Shown here in pieces: positions 61,768 through 64,000 of a stretch of 64,000 nucleotides of DNA; the stretch's first letter is position 1; each line of letters starts with the position of its first letter. The DNA comes from Crocinitomicaceae bacterium. Its GTDB lineage: Bacteria; Bacteroidota; Bacteroidia; Flavobacteriales_D; Crocinitomicaceae. The stretch is taken from contig JAKVAR010000048.1 of the NCBI GenBank assembly GCA_022447585.1, positions 121,869-185,868 on the forward strand. The letters are read 5' to 3'. Made by a program: the position numbers and the translations under genes. Below the pieces are notes generated by a model. It was not told the DNA's origin. It searched no databases and saw only the letters and a program-made list of their open reading frames with translations.

Positions 61768-62451
61768 ATGATAGAATCAAAACAAAAACACACAATTTTA
61801 CTTGTTGATGACGAACAAGATATCCTCGATTTTTTATCATATAGCTTAAAGAAAGAAGGTTATCGCGTTTTTATAGCCTTAAATGGTGTAGAGGGTATTA
61901 AATTAGCTAAAGAAGTTCAACCGTCACTAATCATAATGGATGTGATGATGCCTGAAATGGATGGGATAGAAGCCTGTCAACAAATTAGGGAAGAAACAAA
62001 AATTAAACAACCTATAATTACTTTTCTAACATCACGTTCGGAAGACTACTCTCAGATTGCCGGGTTCGAAGCTGGTGCCGATGATTATATCTCCAAACCT
62101 ATACGCCCTAGGTTATTAATTAGTAAGGTTGAGTCGCTATTAAGGCGATTTGATGTAAATGACAACACTAACTCTGATTCATCAGTAATCATGAACCGTG
62201 AAAAATTTGTTGTTTTCTCAAATGGAAACGAACTAACAATGCCTAAGAAAGAGTTCGAACTACTTGAATTGTTAACAAGTAAACCTGGCAAGGTATTCAC
62301 AAGAGATCAAATTATGAATATTGTGTGGGGAGATCAAGCAATTGTTGGAGAACGAACTATCGACGTTCATATAAGAAAACTACGAGAGAAACTTGGTAAT
62401 GACTATATTCGTACCATTAAAGGAGTTGGATACACATTTAACGAAATTTGA
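61768..62451 (+). CDS. PhoB-like response regulator, second copy
   Basis: A 227-residue OmpR/PhoB-family regulator. The receiver has VDDEQD, MDVMMPEMDG with the phosphorylated Asp, FLTSRSEDYSQIAGFEAG and the Lys in YISKPIRP. The winged-helix domain ends RKLREKLGNDYIRTIKGVGYTF. The frame is open to 61705, but ATG 61768 (MIESKQKHTILLV) is the natural start. Its stop overlaps the kinase start by 4 bases, so regulator and kinase are coupled as a PhoB-PhoR-like pair. Close similarity to the copy at 56441 indicates duplication. Confidence 0.92.
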   Translation: MIESKQKHTILLVDDEQDILDFLSYSLKKEGYRVFIALNGVEGIKLAKEVQPSLIIMDVMMPEMDGIEACQQIREETKIKQPIITFLTSRSEDYSQIAGFEAGADDYISKPIRPRLLISKVESLLRRFDVNDNTNSDSSVIMNREKFVVFSNGNELTMPKKEFELLELLTSKPGKVFTRDQIMNIVWGDQAIVGERTIDVHIRKLREKLGNDYIRTIKGVGYTFNEI

Positions 62452-63488
62452 GAAATTTAAAACCTATACATATAGTCCTAGGAGGAAGCCTAATAATTTT
62501 AGTTGTTACACTGATTGCACTAATCATAGTAAACACCTTTACGGTCATCTCTACTGGTTTTATTATTGGATTACCAATTATTGCAGGCTTAACTTCTTTC
62601 ATCACTTTTTATTATTTCATTAAGTTATTTATTACGGAAAAACTTAAAATTCTATACAGATCAATCCGAACAGGAAAATTCAACCCGAATAATTCGAACC
62701 AATATAGTTTACAAGAAGATGTTATAAAGCAGGCCGAGATAGCTACTCAGCAGTGGAGCGAACAACAAGTTAAAACAATATCTAAACTTAAAGAACAAGA
62801 AGAATTTCGAAGAGAATTCCTTGGAAACCTAGCTCACGAATTAAAAACACCGGTCTTCTCCATACAGGGATATATACTTACCCTTTTAGAGGGAGGATTA
62901 GAAGATGAATCAGTTAATAGAATGTTTTTAGAACGTGCTTCAAAAGCCACAGAACGCATGACTGCTATCCTTGATGATTTAGACCAGATCACCAGTATGG
63001 AAATTAATAATATTGAATTAGATTTTTCTAAGTTTGACATTGTAGAACTAGTAGAAGACTTGTTTGAGGATTCCAAAGTTAGATCTAAGGATAAACATAT
63101 TACACTGCAATTCGCAAAAGAATTTGATCCGATTTGGGTTAAAGCGGATAAAACCAAGATTGCGCAGGTAATTAGTAATCTAATAAATAATTCGATTTCA
63201 TATGGAAGTAAAAATGGAACTACCACGGTTCGTTTTTATTTGATGGACAATATAGTAACTATAGAAGTTTCAGATGATGGCCCTGGTATAGCTGAAGAAG
63301 AGCTTCCAAGACTATTCGAGCGTTTCTACCGTGTAGAGAAAAGTCGTAATAGACATGAAGGTGGATCAGGTTTGGGTCTATCAATTGCTAAGCACATTAT
63401 TGAAGCTCATGGACAAACAATAAATGTCCGAAGTACTATAGATATAGGGTCTACTTTCACTTTTAGTTTAAACAAAGTAAAGAAGTAA
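62448..63488 (+). CDS. PhoR-like sensor histidine kinase
   Basis: A 346-residue membrane kinase. Two spans occupy residues about 8-30 and 38-62 with only a short periplasmic loop, so it may sense through a partner protein as PhoR does through PstSCAB/PhoU. The phosphorylated His lies in EFLGNLAHELKTPVFSIQGY (about residue 130). The ATP-binding domain has the N box NLINNSISYG, the G1 DDGPGIAEE, F box LFERFYRVE and G2 GGSGLGLSIAKHI. The TTG start overlaps the regulator stop. The gene is followed by about 400 bases without another gene. Confidence 0.92.
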   Translation: MRNLKPIHIVLGGSLIILVVTLIALIIVNTFTVISTGFIIGLPIIAGLTSFITFYYFIKLFITEKLKILYRSIRTGKFNPNNSNQYSLQEDVIKQAEIATQQWSEQQVKTISKLKEQEEFRREFLGNLAHELKTPVFSIQGYILTLLEGGLEDESVNRMFLERASKATERMTAILDDLDQITSMEINNIELDFSKFDIVELVEDLFEDSKVRSKDKHITLQFAKEFDPIWVKADKTKIAQVISNLINNSISYGSKNGTTTVRFYLMDNIVTIEVSDDGPGIAEEELPRLFERFYRVEKSRNRHEGGSGLGLSIAKHIIEAHGQTINVRSTIDIGSTFTFSLNKVKK

Positions 63489-63870
63489 TCATTTATCCTC
63501 AATTAAATTGTATAGCCCCATATCTTTACGATTTCCCCAATTGATTCAAGATTCGAATGATAGTTGATCAAGTCGCTATGAATTGTTGGCTAATTATAAT
63601 TGGAATATGTTATTCATTTTCCCTTCGTTACTATAAAAGATCGAGTAGTAGAATGATTCCTTACGGCTTTTATTCTGAAGTAGAATCCAATTTCTACGAA
63701 ACGATACAAATCTATAAACAATCACGTGCAATCGATTGTATCAAGATCAATTCGAAAGAGCAATACACTCGCAAATAACCTAAAATCTGGTAGCCATTAA
63801 AAACAGCGTTCATCGCTACCGAATTTGAAAAGAAGATACACCGGGTTGAATGAGTTTTAGTATAAAAAGA
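63489..63870 (+). other. Gap between the kinase gene and the rRNA terminator
   Basis: A 73-residue open frame (63557-63778) is present, but it has no signature and no obvious ribosome binding site, so I do not call it a gene. No tRNA or other RNA was recognised. Confidence 0.4.
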
Positions 63871-63902
63871 GAAAGCCTCATTCGGTTAGGAATGAGGCTT
63901 TC
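63871..63902 (-). terminator. rRNA operon terminator
   Basis: GAAAGCCTCATTC and GAATGAGGCTTTC form a perfect 13-base stem around a 6-base loop. On the minus strand it is followed by TCTTTTTATAC. It starts 5 bases beyond the 5S 3' end and ends the rRNA operon. Confidence 0.9.
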
Positions 63903-63907
63903 TAAAA

Positions 63908-64000
<93 letters not shown>

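Noticed and set aside
63557..63778. 73-residue open frame after the kinase gene
   Set aside because: No family, no clear ribosome binding site and low-complexity content. Retained only as a note within the gap.

Overview
The window is AT-rich bacterial chromosome that reads as Bacteroidota, most likely order Flavobacteriales. The grounds are the gliding ABC ATPase GldA, a protein ending in a type B (CHU_C) type IX secretion sorting domain, DUF5723-OmpA and PD40/TPR envelope proteins, a 7TMR-DISM receptor with a C-terminal LuxR-type helix-turn-helix, a TonB receptor with a CarboxypepD_reg-like N-terminus, and -7 promoter boxes close to TAnnTTTG in front of several genes. Genus and species cannot be told. 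A 5S rRNA (minus strand) enters at the right edge, so an rRNA operon lies just outside.

Layout. 1-9.6 kb: PaaI-type thioesterase, then a beta-oxidation locus (MarR regulator, FadN-type dehydrogenase/hydratase, thiolase, acyl-CoA dehydrogenase), interrupted by a DEAD-box helicase, a small membrane protein and a GH113-like lipoprotein. A perfect palindrome of the form TATGC-NN-GCATA precedes both the marR-fadN-thiolase unit and the separate acyl-CoA dehydrogenase gene, so one MarR protein probably controls both. 9.7-25.4 kb: housekeeping and envelope genes (rnhB, DUF5723-OmpA, lnt, an ECF sigma factor with a zinc-finger anti-sigma-like partner, purB, EI24, PD40/TPR, truA). 25.4-37.3 kb: a looser accessory stretch with long gene-poor gaps, a methyltransferase gene split by an in-frame stop, a Crp/Fnr regulator, a 7TM receptor, a GH84 hexosaminidase-like domain fused to a cyanovirin-N-like lectin module, a large T9SS cargo protein and a decayed small membrane gene. 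37.3-45.7 kb: tyrS-gldA, then rsgA-dtd-mazG-like, lipase, NUDIX, a second MazG-like pyrophosphohydrolase, an FkbM-like protein and a DUF985 cupin.

45.7-54.7 kb is the most interesting part. A complete trpEGDCFBA operon runs right; a DAHP synthase-chorismate mutase gene followed by aroA runs left. Between them, about 380 bases hold two divergent leader-peptide attenuators. The right-hand leader encodes 21 residues with four Trp codons, followed by a hairpin and a terminator with a possible antiterminator. The left-hand leader encodes MKLTISNTWLWSNLK, followed by a terminator whose 5' arm can instead pair with the end of the leader reading frame. The sequence therefore suggests that ribosome stalling at Trp codons controls both tryptophan synthesis and the supply of its precursor chorismate.

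54.7-64 kb: tsaB and an OmpR-type response regulator (minus), with an unexplained terminator-like hairpin upstream of the regulator. Then comes a group made of two closely similar PhoB-like regulators flanking a TonB receptor and a beta-helix-like lipoprotein; the second regulator overlaps a PhoR-like histidine kinase. A phosphate-type response is possible but unproven. I saw no tRNA, CRISPR array, transposase or prophage.
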